A program made the position numbers and the translations under genes. The notes under the pieces are model-generated. The model made no database searches, was not told the DNA's origin, and worked only from the letters and a program-made list of their open reading frames with translations. Positions 45,021 to 55,342 of a DNA stretch of 64,000 nucleotides are shown here, in pieces (the stretch's first letter is position 1; each line of letters starts with the position of its first letter). The DNA comes from Ramlibacter monticola (lineage in GTDB: Bacteria; Pseudomonadota; Gammaproteobacteria; Burkholderiales; Burkholderiaceae_C). The stretch is taken from positions 310,001-374,000 of the forward strand of contig NZ_JAEQNE010000005.1 in assembly GCF_016722785.1 (NCBI RefSeq), read 5' to 3'.

Positions 45021-46030
45021 CGCGGCTGCGAATTGACTTCCTTCTCCCAGCGCGCGATCAGGCGCCGGCGCTCTGCGCTGGCGCCGTACTTCGCGTAGTC
45101 GTAGTCGACGAAGCGGATCTTGCGGAAGTCCGGCACCCGCTCATCCACCTTCGCGGACTTGTTGCTCGGGAGCTGGAAGGACTTGGCCGCCGCCGCCATC
45201 TCCTGCGCGGCGGGGCTCAACGCCCACTCGTAGAACTTCTTCGCGGCCTCGAGGTTGCGCGCGCCCTTCACGAGGCTCATGGAGCCGATCTCGGCGCCGG
45301 TGCCGTCGGCGGGCGTGACTGTTTCGACCGGGAAGCCCTGCATCTTCTCGCCCGGGCCGTCGTGCACGAAGCTGATCGAAAGCGCCGTCTCGCCGCGCGC
45401 CACCGCCTTGATCGGCGCCGTGCCGGAACGCGGATAGCTGCCGACGTTGCGGTGCAGGCCCTTGAGGTAGTCGAAGGCCTTCTCCTCGCCCATCAGCTGC
45501 ACCAGCGTGGCGATCATGGTGTAGGCCGTGCCGCTGGAGGCGGGGTTGGCCACCTGCACCTCGCCCTTGTATTCGGGCTTGAGCAGGTCGGCCCACGTCC
45601 TGGGCACCGGCAGCTTCTTCTTCGCGAGCAGTTCGGGGTTGTAGCCGAAGCCGAGCGGGCCCGAGTAGATGCCCACCGTGCGCCAGTTCGACTGCTTCGC
45701 CTGCTGCTGCGCCCACGCGTGCAGCTGCGGCAGCGTCGGCGACCTGTATTCGAGGGTGAGGCCCTGCTCCGCCGCCTGCAGATGCGGGTCGCCGGTGCCG
45801 CCGAACCAGACGTCCGTCTTCGGATTCTCCTTTTCCGCGATCAGCTGCGCGAGCGCCTCGCCCGAGCCCTTCATGGTGACGTTCACCCGCGTGCCCGTGG
45901 TGCGCGCATAGACGGTGGAGATCATGTTGCACCACTCCGCCTGCACCGAGCAGATCACGTTGACCTGGCCCTGCGCCGCGGCCGCGGCTGCCGACACGGC
46001 CAGTCCCAGGCCGAAACACCACTTGCGCAT
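45017..46030 (-). CDS. Periplasmic binding protein of Fbp/Afu type, candidate sugar-phosphate receptor
   Basis: A 337-residue binding protein with signal MRKWCFGLGLAVSAAAAAAQG. The family features are NVICSVQAEWCNMISTVYARTTG, TDVWFGGTGDPHLQAAEQG and SGTAYTMIATLVQLMG. It lacks the paired tyrosines that chelate iron in FbpA. His223-Asp224 (SISFVHDGPGE) and Glu247 (GTGAEIGSM) keep the spacing that I recall for the sugar-hydroxyl ligands of Actinobacillus AfuA, a glucose-6-phosphate receptor. It is first in the operon, behind AGGAGGGG, and divergent from zwf. The cargo is inferred. Confidence 0.8.
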   Translation of the reverse strand: MRKWCFGLGLAVSAAAAAAQGQVNVICSVQAEWCNMISTVYARTTGTRVNVTMKGSGEALAQLIAEKENPKTDVWFGGTGDPHLQAAEQGLTLEYRSPTLPQLHAWAQQQAKQSNWRTVGIYSGPLGFGYNPELLAKKKLPVPRTWADLLKPEYKGEVQVANPASSGTAYTMIATLVQLMGEEKAFDYLKGLHRNVGSYPRSGTAPIKAVARGETALSISFVHDGPGEKMQGFPVETVTPADGTGAEIGSMSLVKGARNLEAAKKFYEWALSPAAQEMAAAAKSFQLPSNKSAKVDERVPDFRKIRFVDYDYAKYGASAERRRLIARWEKEVNSQPR

Positions 46031-46040
46031 CGCCCCTCCT

Positions 46041-46055
46041 CGTAACGGAATTACA
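46041..46055. promoter_or_regulatory. HexR-like palindrome 1 in the divergent importer/zwf promoter
   Basis: CGTAACGGAATTACA matches the HexR consensus TGTARTTWWATYACA at about 11 of 15 positions. It lies 11-25 bases upstream of the binding-protein gene start, where a bound repressor would block the importer-tal-pgi transcript. Confidence 0.5.
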
Positions 46056-46074
46056 CCCAAGTCTGCCGAATGCG

Positions 46075-46089
46075 AGAAACTAAGTTACA
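46075..46089. promoter_or_regulatory. HexR-like palindrome 2 in the divergent importer/zwf promoter
   Basis: AGAAACTAAGTTACA matches the HexR consensus at about 11 of 15 positions. It lies 31-45 bases upstream of the zwf ATG. A hexR gene follows zwf, so autoregulated control by 2-keto-3-deoxy-6-phosphogluconate, as in Pseudomonas and Shewanella, is plausible. Confidence 0.5.
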
Positions 46090-46119
46090 GTCCCCGCAAC
46101 CCCCACCAAGAACAAATCA

Positions 46120-47574
46120 ATGAGCTTCGATCTCGTACTTTTCGGCGGCACCGGCGACCTCGCATGGCGCAAGATCATGCCGGCCCTGTTCCAGGCCTTC
46201 CGCCACGGCACGCTGCCCGAGGGCGGCCGGATCATCGGCATCGCCCGCGACGACCTCAGCGACGACCAGTACCGCGAGCTGATCCGATCCCGCTTCGTCG
46301 ACGTCGACCTCTCCAAGCGGCCCAGCCCGGAGGAGTTCCAGCGTTTTGCCGGGTTGCTGCACTTCCTGCGGCTCGACCTGTCGCAGCCGCAGGACTACCG
46401 CCGGCTCGCGGACATGTTACGCGAGCGGCATGCCGAAGTGGTCGTGATGTACCTGGCCACGGCGCCCGACCTGTTCGCCACCGTGGTGAAGCAGCTCGCG
46501 GCGGCCGGCCTCAACCGGCCCAACACGCGGCTGGTGCTGGAGAAGCCGCTGGGCCACGACCTCGCCTCCAACCGGGAGATCAACGACACGGTGCGCAGCG
46601 TGCTGGACGAGCGCCAGATCTTCCGCATCGACCACTACCTCGGCAAGCCCGCCGTGCAGAACCTCTTCGCGATGCGCTTCGGCAACGCGCTGTTCGAGCC
46701 GGTGTGGCGGCGCGAGCACGTGTCGCACGTGCAGATCACCATCGCCGAAGACCTTGGCGTGGAGAAGCGCGGCGCCTTCTACGACAAGACCGGCGCCCTG
46801 CGCGACATGGTGCAGAACCACGCGCTGCAGCTGCTGTGCGCGCTGGCCATGGAGCCGCCGATCAGCGCGCATGCCGATGCGATCCGCGACGAGAAACTGA
46901 AGGTGCTGCGTTCGCTCAAGCGCTGGACGCCCGAGACCCTGGACCAGCACGTGGTGCGCGGCCAGTACGGCCCCGGCACGGTGGGCGGCCAGCCCGTGAA
47001 GGGCTACCGCGAGGAAGCGGGCGTCGCTCCCGACAGCAGGACGGAGACCTTCGTCGCCCTGCGGGCGGAGATCGCGAGCTGGCGCTGGGCGGGCGTGCCC
47101 TTCTACATCCGGACCGGCAAGCGCCTGGCCGGGCGCGAAGCCGAGATCGTGGTGAGCTACCGCGAGGCGCCGCACGCGATCTTCACCGCGCCGCCGGGCA
47201 GCGCCAACCGGCTGGTGATCAACCTGCAGCCGCGCGACGGCCTGGAACTGCACCTGCTGGCGCAGGGCCAGGAGAACCGGCGCAACGGCCAGGTGCTGGC
47301 GCCGGTGCACCTGGACCTCGACTTCGACAAGCGCTTCGGCTCCGAGCGGGTGGGCGCCTACGAGCGTCTGCTGCTCGACGTGATCGCCGGCCGCCTCAAC
47401 CTGTTCGTGCGCAGCGACGAACAGGAGGCGGCGTGGCGCTGGGTGGAACCGATCATCGAGCACTGGCGCAACGACGACCGCGGCCCGCGGCCCTACGCGG
47501 CGGGCACCTGGGGCCCGAGCGCCGCCAGCGCCATGATCGCCCGCGACGGCTTCTGCTGGAGCGAGGAATGTTAG
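46120..47574 (+). CDS. zwf: Glucose-6-phosphate 1-dehydrogenase
   Basis: A 484-residue dehydrogenase. The cofactor site is LVLFGGTGDLAWRKIMPAL (residues 5-23) and the substrate/active-site motif is RIDHYLGK (169-176), followed by NHALQLLCALAMEPP. It oxidises glucose 6-phosphate to 6-phosphogluconolactone with NADP or NAD, feeding the pentose-phosphate and Entner-Doudoroff routes. It is divergent from the importer-tal-pgi operon across 89 bases and is followed by the regulator gene hexR. Confidence 0.95.
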   Translation: MSFDLVLFGGTGDLAWRKIMPALFQAFRHGTLPEGGRIIGIARDDLSDDQYRELIRSRFVDVDLSKRPSPEEFQRFAGLLHFLRLDLSQPQDYRRLADMLRERHAEVVVMYLATAPDLFATVVKQLAAAGLNRPNTRLVLEKPLGHDLASNREINDTVRSVLDERQIFRIDHYLGKPAVQNLFAMRFGNALFEPVWRREHVSHVQITIAEDLGVEKRGAFYDKTGALRDMVQNHALQLLCALAMEPPISAHADAIRDEKLKVLRSLKRWTPETLDQHVVRGQYGPGTVGGQPVKGYREEAGVAPDSRTETFVALRAEIASWRWAGVPFYIRTGKRLAGREAEIVVSYREAPHAIFTAPPGSANRLVINLQPRDGLELHLLAQGQENRRNGQVLAPVHLDLDFDKRFGSERVGAYERLLLDVIAGRLNLFVRSDEQEAAWRWVEPIIEHWRNDDRGPRPYAAGTWGPSAASAMIARDGFCWSEEC

Positions 47575-47632
47575 CCCCCACGCTTGTAACTTCGTGTCCT
47601 GCGCTGGCCTTGCAGGCCGCGGCGAGGCTCAC

Positions 47633-48477
47633 GTGTTAGATCGCATCCGCGCATCCATGCCCTCTCTGGCCCCGGCGGAGCAGCGCGTGGCGCGCCTCGT
47701 GCTGGGCGACCCGCGCTCCTTCGCCAACCTGCCGGTGAGCGAGCTGGCGGACCGCGCGCACGTGAGCAAGCCCACCGTCGTGCGCTTCTGCCGCAGCATG
47801 GGCTACGACGGGCTGTCGGACTTCAAGCTGAAGCTGGCCGGCAGCGTCAGCGAGGGCGTGCCCTTCATCCACCGCAGCGTCGACCCGGACGACAAAACCG
47901 GCGACGTGATGGTCAAGGTGATCGACAACGCCGTCGCCGCCTTCCTCAAGTACCGCAACGACGCCTCGACCTTCGCCATCGAGAAGGCGGCGGAGGCGCT
48001 GACGGCCACCCATCGCACCCGCGGCCGCATCGAGTTCTACGGGGTGGGCAACTCCGGCGTGGTGGCGCTCGACGCGCAGCACAAGTTCTTCCGCCTCGGC
48101 GTCAACACCATCTCGTACAGCGACGGCCACATGCAGGTCATGAGCGCGACACTGCTGGGAGCGGGAGACTGCGTGGTGGTGATCTCGAACTCGGGCCGCA
48201 CCCGCGACCTGATGGACGCCTGCGACATCGCGCGGCGCAACGGCGCGACGGCGATCGTCATCACCGCGACCGGCTCGCCGCTGGCGGCGGCGGGGCAGAT
48301 CCACCTGGCGGCGGACCACCCGGAGGGCTACGACCGCTACAGCCCGATGGTGTCGCGGCTGCTGCACCTGATGATCATCGACGTGCTGGCGACGACGGTG
48401 GCGCTGAGGATCGGCGGGGGGAGGCTGCAGCCCTTGTTGCGGGAGATGAAGAACAACCTGCGGAACAAGCGGTACGC

Positions 48478-48481
<4 letters not shown>
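47633..48481 (+). CDS. hexR: HexR-type transcriptional regulator (RpiR family, HTH + SIS)
   Basis: A 282-residue RpiR-family regulator. The HTH is [24 protein letters not shown], and a SIS sugar-phosphate-binding domain runs from about 115 to 265 ([44 protein letters not shown]). HexR represses zwf and Entner-Doudoroff genes until a sugar-acid phosphate binds. The start is taken as GTG 47633 ([22 protein letters not shown]) with GCGAGG upstream; an in-frame ATG at 47594 gives an unlikely N-terminus. Its end overlaps the convergent peptide-transport operon by 4 bases. Confidence 0.88.
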
Positions 48482-49541
<1,060 letters not shown>

Positions 49542-49545
<4 letters not shown>

Positions 49546-50522
49546 CCCGGCACCTCCGCGTGGGCGTCGTGCAGCCAGCAGGCCGCCCGCGTGGCGCCGG
49601 CATTCAGCAGTTCGGGCCGCTCGTGCGTGCAGCGCTCGAAGGCGCGCGGGCAGCGCGGGTTGTAGGCGCAGCCGGACGGGATCGCGTTCAGGCGCGGCAT
49701 GGCGCCGTCGATCTGGTTCAGGCGCTCGCGCTCGCCCTCCATGTCGGGGATCGAGGCCATCAGGCCCATCGTGTAGGGGTGCGCCGGCTGGTGGATCACC
49801 TCGTGCACCGGGCCGATCTCCGCCAGGCGCCCCGCGTACATCACGGCCACGCGGTCGCAGGTCTCCGCGATCACGCCCATGTCGTGCGTGATCAGCATGA
49901 CCGCCGCGCCGCGCTCGCGGCAGATGCGCTTGAGCAGCTGGATGATCTGGGCCTGGATCGACACGTCCAGCGCGGTGGTCGGTTCGTCGGCGACCACCAG
50001 TTGCGGCTCCGCCGCCAGCGCGAGCGCGATCACCACGCGCTGCCGCATGCCGCCGGAAAACTGGTGCGGATAGTGGTCGATGCGCTCGTCGGCGGCCGCG
50101 ATCCCGGTCTCCTCCAGCAGCGCGATGGCGCGCCGGCGCGCCTCGGCGCGTTCCACCGGAAGGTGCGCCCGGATCGTCTCCTCGAGCTGGCGGCCGATGG
50201 TGTAGAGGGGATTGAGCGAGGTGAGCGGGTCCTGGAAGATCGCGCCTATCCTGCGGCCGCGGATGTGCCGCATGCGCTCGAAGGGCAGGTTGTCGATGCG
50301 CTCGCCTTCCAGCAGCACCTGCCCCGAGGCGATGCGCCCCGGCGGCTCCAGCAGGCCGATGATGGCCGCGCCGGTGAGCGACTTGCCGGCACCCGACTCG
50401 CCGACCACGCCCAGGATCTCGCCCGGCGCGATGTCGAAGGAGATGCGGTCCAGCGCCCGCAGCGTCCCGCGCCGCGTCGGGAACTCCACCACCAGATCCT
50501 GGACTTGAAGGAGCGGGTTCAT
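49542..50522 (-). CDS. Peptide-type ABC importer ATP-binding protein (DppD/OppD-like)
   Basis: A 326-residue ATPase. Walker A is [11 protein letters not shown], the signature is [15 protein letters not shown], Walker B is [12 protein letters not shown], and the C-terminal cysteine motif [14 protein letters not shown] is present. The start at 50522 ([14 protein letters not shown]) overlaps the permease stop by 4 bases. It pairs with the DppF-like ATPase downstream. Confidence 0.92.
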
Positions 50523-51430
50523 CGCAGCCGCGGGTTCAGCGCATCGCGCAGCCAGTCGCCCAGGAGGTTCACCGACAGCGCGATCAGGATCAACATGACC
50601 GCCGGGAACACCGTGATCCACCACTCGCCCGAGAACAGGTAGTTGTTGCCGACCTGGATCAACGTGCCCAGCGAGGGCGAGGTGGGCGGCACGCCCACGC
50701 CCAGGAAGGACAGCGTCGCCTCGGTGATGATGGCCGTGGCGATGTGGATGGTGGCCAGCACCAGCACCGGCCCCAGCACATTGGGCAGCACGTGGCGCAG
50801 CATGATGCGCAGCGGCGCCACGCCCGTCACGCGCGCCGCCTGCACGTATTCCTTGCTGCGCTCCACCAGCGTGGAACCGCGCACGGTGCGCGCGTACTGC
50901 ACCCAGCCGGCCAGCGTGATCGCGAGGATCAGCACGCCGAAGGCGACGGTGTTCGGCGCGTTGGGGAACAGCGCGCGCCCCACGCCGGCGATCAGCAGCG
51001 CCACCAGGATCGCCGGGAAACTGAGCATCACGTCGCACAGGCGCATCAGGAAGGCGTCGACCCAGCCGCCGCGGAAGCCGGCCAGCAGTCCGAGCGACAC
51101 GCCGATCACCATCGACAGCAGCACGGAGACCACGCCCACGACCAGCGAGATGCGGGCGCCGTACATCAGGGCCGACAGGATGTCACGGCCCTGGTCGTCG
51201 GTGCCCAGCAGGTACTTGCGGCTGCCCTCCGCCAGCCACGCCGGCGGACGGCGCGCGTCGCCCAGCTCCAGCGTGGTGAGGTCGAAGGGATTGTGCGGCG
51301 CCACCCAGCCGGCGAAGACCGCACAGAACAGGCACACGATGGCGATGGCCGCCGCCAGCATCGCCACCGGGGACGTGCGGAAGCTGTAGCCGACGTCGCC
51401 GTCAAGCCAGCGCGCGAGCAGCTGCCTCAT
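50519..51430 (-). CDS. Peptide-type ABC importer permease (DppC-like)
   Basis: A 303-residue permease with about six spans. The OppC N-terminal segment precedes [19 protein letters not shown] and the loop [23 protein letters not shown]; the EAA loop is [27 protein letters not shown]. It forms the channel with the DppB-like protein encoded three genes upstream. It is 4 bases after the binding-protein gene. Confidence 0.92.
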   Translation of the reverse strand: MRQLLARWLDGDVGYSFRTSPVAMLAAAIAIVCLFCAVFAGWVAPHNPFDLTTLELGDARRPPAWLAEGSRKYLLGTDDQGRDILSALMYGARISLVVGVVSVLLSMVIGVSLGLLAGFRGGWVDAFLMRLCDVMLSFPAILVALLIAGVGRALFPNAPNTVAFGVLILAITLAGWVQYARTVRGSTLVERSKEYVQAARVTGVAPLRIMLRHVLPNVLGPVLVLATIHIATAIITEATLSFLGVGVPPTSPSLGTLIQVGNNYLFSGEWWITVFPAVMLILIALSVNLLGDWLRDALNPRLR

Positions 51431-51434
51431 CGCG

Positions 51435-53009
51435 TCAGGCGCCCGACTTCACCTTGATCCACTTGAAGGAGATGTTGTTGTCGGGGCGCTGGACCAACTC
51501 CACGCGCTTGCTCACGCCCCAGGCCAGCGCCTGCTGGTGCAGCGGGATGTGGCCGATGTCGTCCTGGTGGATCTTGAAGGCCTCGTGGATCATCGCGTTG
51601 CGCTTCGTCTTGTCGGTCTCCGCCTGCACCTTGCGGGCGAGCTCGTCGACCTTCGGGTTGCAGTAGGCGCCGAGGTTGAACTGGCCGGCGCCCTTGTCGT
51701 CCACGCAGGACATGATCGCGTTCAGCGGGTCGTGGGCGTCCACGGTGCTGGGCGTCCACCCGAGCAGGTAGAAGCTGGTGTCGCGGCGCAGGATCTTCGG
51801 GAAGTAGGTGCCCTTGGTCTCGGCCGCCAGGTTGATCTTGACGCCGATGCGCGAGAGGTTGGCCGCCACCGCCTGGCAGATCCGCGAGTCGTTGACGTAG
51901 CGGTCGTTCGGGCAGTTCATCGTGACCTCGAAGCCGTTCGGGTAGCCGGCCTCGGTCAGCAGCTTCTTCGCGCCCTCCGGGTCGTAGGGCAGGCGCTTGT
52001 TCAGGTCGGGCTGGAAGCCGTTGATGCCGTTGCCGACCATCTCCCCGGTGGGCGAGGAAGCGCCGCGCATCACCGTCTTCCTGATGCCCTCGATGTCGAT
52101 CGCCTGGTAGAAGGCCTGGCGCACGCGCTTGTCCTTGAACGGGTTCTTGCCCTTGATGTTCGAGTACAGCAGCTCGTCGCGCTTCTGGTCCATGCCCAGG
52201 AAGATGGTGCGCAGTTCGGGGCCGGTGAGCGCCCGCGCGTTGGGCGAGGCGTTGACACGGTCCACGTCCTGCAGCGGCACCGGTTCCATCACGTCGATCT
52301 CGCCGGAGAGCAGCGCGGCCACGCGGGTGGCGTCGTTGCCGATGGGCGTGAAGACCACCTCCTGCACGTTGCCCTCGACCTTGCCCCAGTAGTTGCCGTT
52401 GCGCACGAAGGTCGTGCGCACGCCGGGCTGGCGCTCGCGCAGGCGATACGGGCCGGTGCCGTTGGCGCGGAAGGAGGCGGCGTTCTCGATGCCCTTGCGG
52501 CGGTCCACCGGGCGGGTGGCCTGGTTGTCCTCGCACCACTTCTTGGACATGATCATCACGCGCGACATCATGTCCGGCAGGATGGGGAAGGGCTTGTTGG
52601 TCTCGATCTCCACGGTGTGGCTGTCGACCTTGCGCACCGCCTTGAAGTCGTTGGTGTAGCTCTTCATGTCGGAGCCGTCGGCCTGCGTGCGCGCCATCGA
52701 GAACAGCACGTCGTCGGCCGTGAAGGGCGTGCCGTCGTGGAACTGCACGTTCTTGCGCAGGTCGAAGCGCCACACCGTCGGCGAGGTCTGCTTCCAGGCG
52801 GTCGCCAGCCCGGGCATCAGGCTCAGGTCCTTGTCGCGCAGCACCAGCGCGTCGTAGATGTTGCCCAGCACGTCCAGCTGCAGCGACTCGTTCAGGGAAT
52901 GCGGGTCCATCGACAGTGCATCGCCCTGGTTGGCGATGCGCACGGCCTGCGCCTGCACGCCCAGTGCGGCGCACAGCAGACCCACGGCGAGAACGCTCTT
53001 GATTCGCAT
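51435..53009 (-). CDS. Peptide-type ABC importer substrate-binding protein (DppA-like, SBP_bac_5)
   Basis: A 524-residue periplasmic receptor with signal MRIKSVLAVGLLCAALGVQA. The family segments are ANQGDALSMDPHSLNESLQLDVLGNIYDALV, VWRFDLRKNVQFHDGTPFTADDVLFSM and NPFKDKRVRQAFYQAIDIEGI. Cluster-C receptors bind peptides, nickel, glutathione or opines. An amidohydrolase gene in the same operon suggests an N-acylated or peptide-like ligand. GGAGTTCC lies before the ATG. Confidence 0.92.
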   Translation of the reverse strand: MRIKSVLAVGLLCAALGVQAQAVRIANQGDALSMDPHSLNESLQLDVLGNIYDALVLRDKDLSLMPGLATAWKQTSPTVWRFDLRKNVQFHDGTPFTADDVLFSMARTQADGSDMKSYTNDFKAVRKVDSHTVEIETNKPFPILPDMMSRVMIMSKKWCEDNQATRPVDRRKGIENAASFRANGTGPYRLRERQPGVRTTFVRNGNYWGKVEGNVQEVVFTPIGNDATRVAALLSGEIDVMEPVPLQDVDRVNASPNARALTGPELRTIFLGMDQKRDELLYSNIKGKNPFKDKRVRQAFYQAIDIEGIRKTVMRGASSPTGEMVGNGINGFQPDLNKRLPYDPEGAKKLLTEAGYPNGFEVTMNCPNDRYVNDSRICQAVAANLSRIGVKINLAAETKGTYFPKILRRDTSFYLLGWTPSTVDAHDPLNAIMSCVDDKGAGQFNLGAYCNPKVDELARKVQAETDKTKRNAMIHEAFKIHQDDIGHIPLHQQALAWGVSKRVELVQRPDNNISFKWIKVKSGA

Positions 53010-53061
53010 GATGGAACTCCTTGTTGGAAGTGATGCCCTCGGATGAAAGCGTGCCTGCGGC

Positions 53062-54276
53062 TCAGGTCGCGAGCGGCAGGCCCTGCTCCACCAGGCTCGC
53101 GTGCAGCGCGGAGCCGAGCGGAAGGATCTCGTCGTTGAAGTCGTAGCGCGTCATGTGCAGCATGCAGCTGCCTTCGCCGCCCTGGCCGATGCGGAGGTAG
53201 GCGCCGGGGCGGACCTGCAGCATGAAGGAGAAGTCCTCGGCGCCCATGCTGGGTTCCATGTCGCGCACCACGTTCTCGGGGCCCACCAGGGACTCCGCCA
53301 CGTCACCCGCGAATTCGGTCTCGCGGGCGGTGTTGATGGTCGCCGGGTAGATGCGCTCGTACTGCACCGTGGCCGAGGCGCCGAAGCCCAGCGCCACCGC
53401 GCTGCACAGCTCCTTCAGCCGCCTTTCCACCATGTCCTGCACTTCCGGGCGGAAGGTGCGCACCGTGCCCACCAGCGTCGCCTTGCCGGGGATCACGCTC
53501 ATCGCGTGCAGGTCGCCCGCCTGCATCGCGCACAGGCTGATCACCGCGCCGTCAACCGGCTTCACGTTGCGCGAGACGATGCTCTGGACGGCGGTGATGA
53601 TGTGGCCGGCGACCAGCACGGGGTCGACCGCAAGGTAGGCGTGCGCGCCGTGGCCGCCCTTGCCGGTGATCTCGATGGTGACGCGGTCGGCCGAGGCCAT
53701 CATCGCGTGGTGGCGGATGCCGAAGCAGCCGGGCTTGAGGCCGGGCCAGTTGTGCATCGCATAGACCGACTCCACCGGCCAGCGCTGGAACAGGCCGTCC
53801 TCGATCATGGCCTTGGCGCCGGCGAAGCCTTCCTCGCCGGGCTGGAAGATCAGCACCGCGGTCCCGTCGAAGTTGCGCGTCTCCGCGAGGTAGCGCGCCG
53901 CGCCGATCAGCATCGTGACGTGGCCGTCGTGGCCACAGCCGTGCATCATCCCGTTGCGGGTGGACTTCCAGGGGAAGTCGTTGCTCTCGGCCATGGTGAG
54001 GGCGTCCATGTCGGCGCGCAGGCCGATCATGCGGTTCGAGGTGTTGGCGCGGCCGCGGACGAGGCCCACGACGCCAGTCTTGCCGATGCCGGTGTGGATC
54101 TCGTCCACCCCGCACAGGCGCAGGGCTTCCTGCACGCGGGCGGCGGTGTAGACCTCCTCGAAGCCCAGTTCCGGGTGCGCGTGCAGGTCGCGCCGGAAGG
54201 CGGTGAGTTCGGGATGGAACTGCGCGATGTGCGCGAAGGGGCGCGCGTGCGCCAGTCGGGCGGCCGGGGCCAGCAT
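53062..54276 (-). CDS. M20 family amidohydrolase (hippurate hydrolase/IAA-amino-acid hydrolase type)
   Basis: A 404-residue metallopeptidase-like amidohydrolase. The landmarks are RRDLHAHPELGFEE, GLRADMDALTM, the metal-ligand motif MMHGCGHDGHVTML, FQPGEEGFAGAKAMIEDG and the C-terminal PSMGAEDFSFMLQVRPGAYL. Enzymes of this class cleave N-acyl amino acids such as hippurate. Its position between the DppB-like permease (5 bases away) and the binding protein implies that it processes the imported compound in the cytoplasm. There is no signal peptide. Confidence 0.92.
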   Translation of the reverse strand: MLAPAARLAHARPFAHIAQFHPELTAFRRDLHAHPELGFEEVYTAARVQEALRLCGVDEIHTGIGKTGVVGLVRGRANTSNRMIGLRADMDALTMAESNDFPWKSTRNGMMHGCGHDGHVTMLIGAARYLAETRNFDGTAVLIFQPGEEGFAGAKAMIEDGLFQRWPVESVYAMHNWPGLKPGCFGIRHHAMMASADRVTIEITGKGGHGAHAYLAVDPVLVAGHIITAVQSIVSRNVKPVDGAVISLCAMQAGDLHAMSVIPGKATLVGTVRTFRPEVQDMVERRLKELCSAVALGFGASATVQYERIYPATINTARETEFAGDVAESLVGPENVVRDMEPSMGAEDFSFMLQVRPGAYLRIGQGGEGSCMLHMTRYDFNDEILPLGSALHASLVEQGLPLAT

Positions 54277-54281
54277 ACGGG

Positions 54282-55262
54282 TCAATGTCCTCCCGCCGCC
54301 GCCACGCGCAGGCGCGGATCGACGACGAAGTAAAGCAGGTCGACGACCAGGTTGATCGCGACGAAGATCAGGGCGATCAGGCAGAGGTAGCACGCCATCA
54401 CGGGGATGTCGGCGAAGGTCACCGCCTGGATGAAGAGAAGACCCATGCCGGGCCACTGGAACACGGTCTCGGTGATGATCGCGAAGGCGATCAGCTGGCC
54501 GAGCTGCAGGCCCGTGATGGTCATCACGGGCACCATGGTGTTCTTCAGCGCGTGGCCGAAGTGGATCGCGCGGTTCGACAGGCCACGGGCGCGCGCGAAC
54601 TTGATGTAGTCGGTGCGCAGCACCTCCAGCATCTCCGCGCGCACCAGGCGCATGATCAGCGTCAGCTGGAAGATCGCCAGCGTGATCGACGGCAGCACGA
54701 TGTGGTGCCAGCCGTCGCGCGTCGCCAGGCCGGTGCCCCACCAGCCGACCTGCACCGTCTGGCCGCGGCCGAAGCTGGGGAACCAGCCGAGCGTGACGGA
54801 GAAGACCAGGATCAGCAGGATGCCGATCAGGAACGTCGGCAGCGACACGCCCAGCAGCGACAGCGTCATGAACAACTGGCTGCCGAAGCTGCCGCGCCGC
54901 AGGGCCGCGTACACGCCCATGGGCACGCCCACCAGCAGCGCGAGCAGCGCCGCGATCAGCGCCAGTTCCAGCGTGGCGGGGAAGCGTTCCGCGATCAGGC
55001 GCGAGACCTTGGCGCCCTGGCGCAGGCTGAGGCCGAACTCGCCCTGCACCGCGTTGCCCAGGAAGTGCCAGAACTGCACGAAAAAGGGCTGGTCGAGCCC
55101 CAGCGCGGAGCGCAGCTCGCGGATCTGCTCCGGCCTCGCGTCCTGCCCGAGCAGGAACACCACCGGGTCCCCGACGTACTGGAACAGCAGGAAGGCGATG
55201 AAGGCGACCGTGACCATGACCACGACGGCCTGGAGCATGCGGCGCAGGATGAAGGCGAGCAT
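54282..55262 (-). CDS. Peptide-type ABC importer permease (DppB-like)
   Basis: A 326-residue permease with about six spans. The OppB N-terminus is MLAFILRRMLQAVVVMVTVAF and the EAA loop is VLRTDYIKFARARGLSNRAIHFGHALKNTMVPV. It is the first gene of the operon, separated from the rest by the amidohydrolase gene, an unusual order for dpp-type systems. An in-frame ATG at 55295 is an alternative start; neither has a clear ribosome site. Confidence 0.9.
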   Translation of the reverse strand: MLAFILRRMLQAVVVMVTVAFIAFLLFQYVGDPVVFLLGQDARPEQIRELRSALGLDQPFFVQFWHFLGNAVQGEFGLSLRQGAKVSRLIAERFPATLELALIAALLALLVGVPMGVYAALRRGSFGSQLFMTLSLLGVSLPTFLIGILLILVFSVTLGWFPSFGRGQTVQVGWWGTGLATRDGWHHIVLPSITLAIFQLTLIMRLVRAEMLEVLRTDYIKFARARGLSNRAIHFGHALKNTMVPVMTITGLQLGQLIAFAIITETVFQWPGMGLLFIQAVTFADIPVMACYLCLIALIFVAINLVVDLLYFVVDPRLRVAAAGGH

Positions 55263-55342
55263 CGGGTCCGAGCGTTGGGCTGCCGAGGCTAGCATGGCAA
55301 TTCCCGTGCCGGAACGCGGGGAAACTCTGAACGTTCCCCGGC

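Noticed and set aside
43092-45098. Long plus-strand frame opposite the permease gene
   Set aside because: Gln/Arg/His-rich translation with no domain; typical antisense shadow of high-GC coding DNA.
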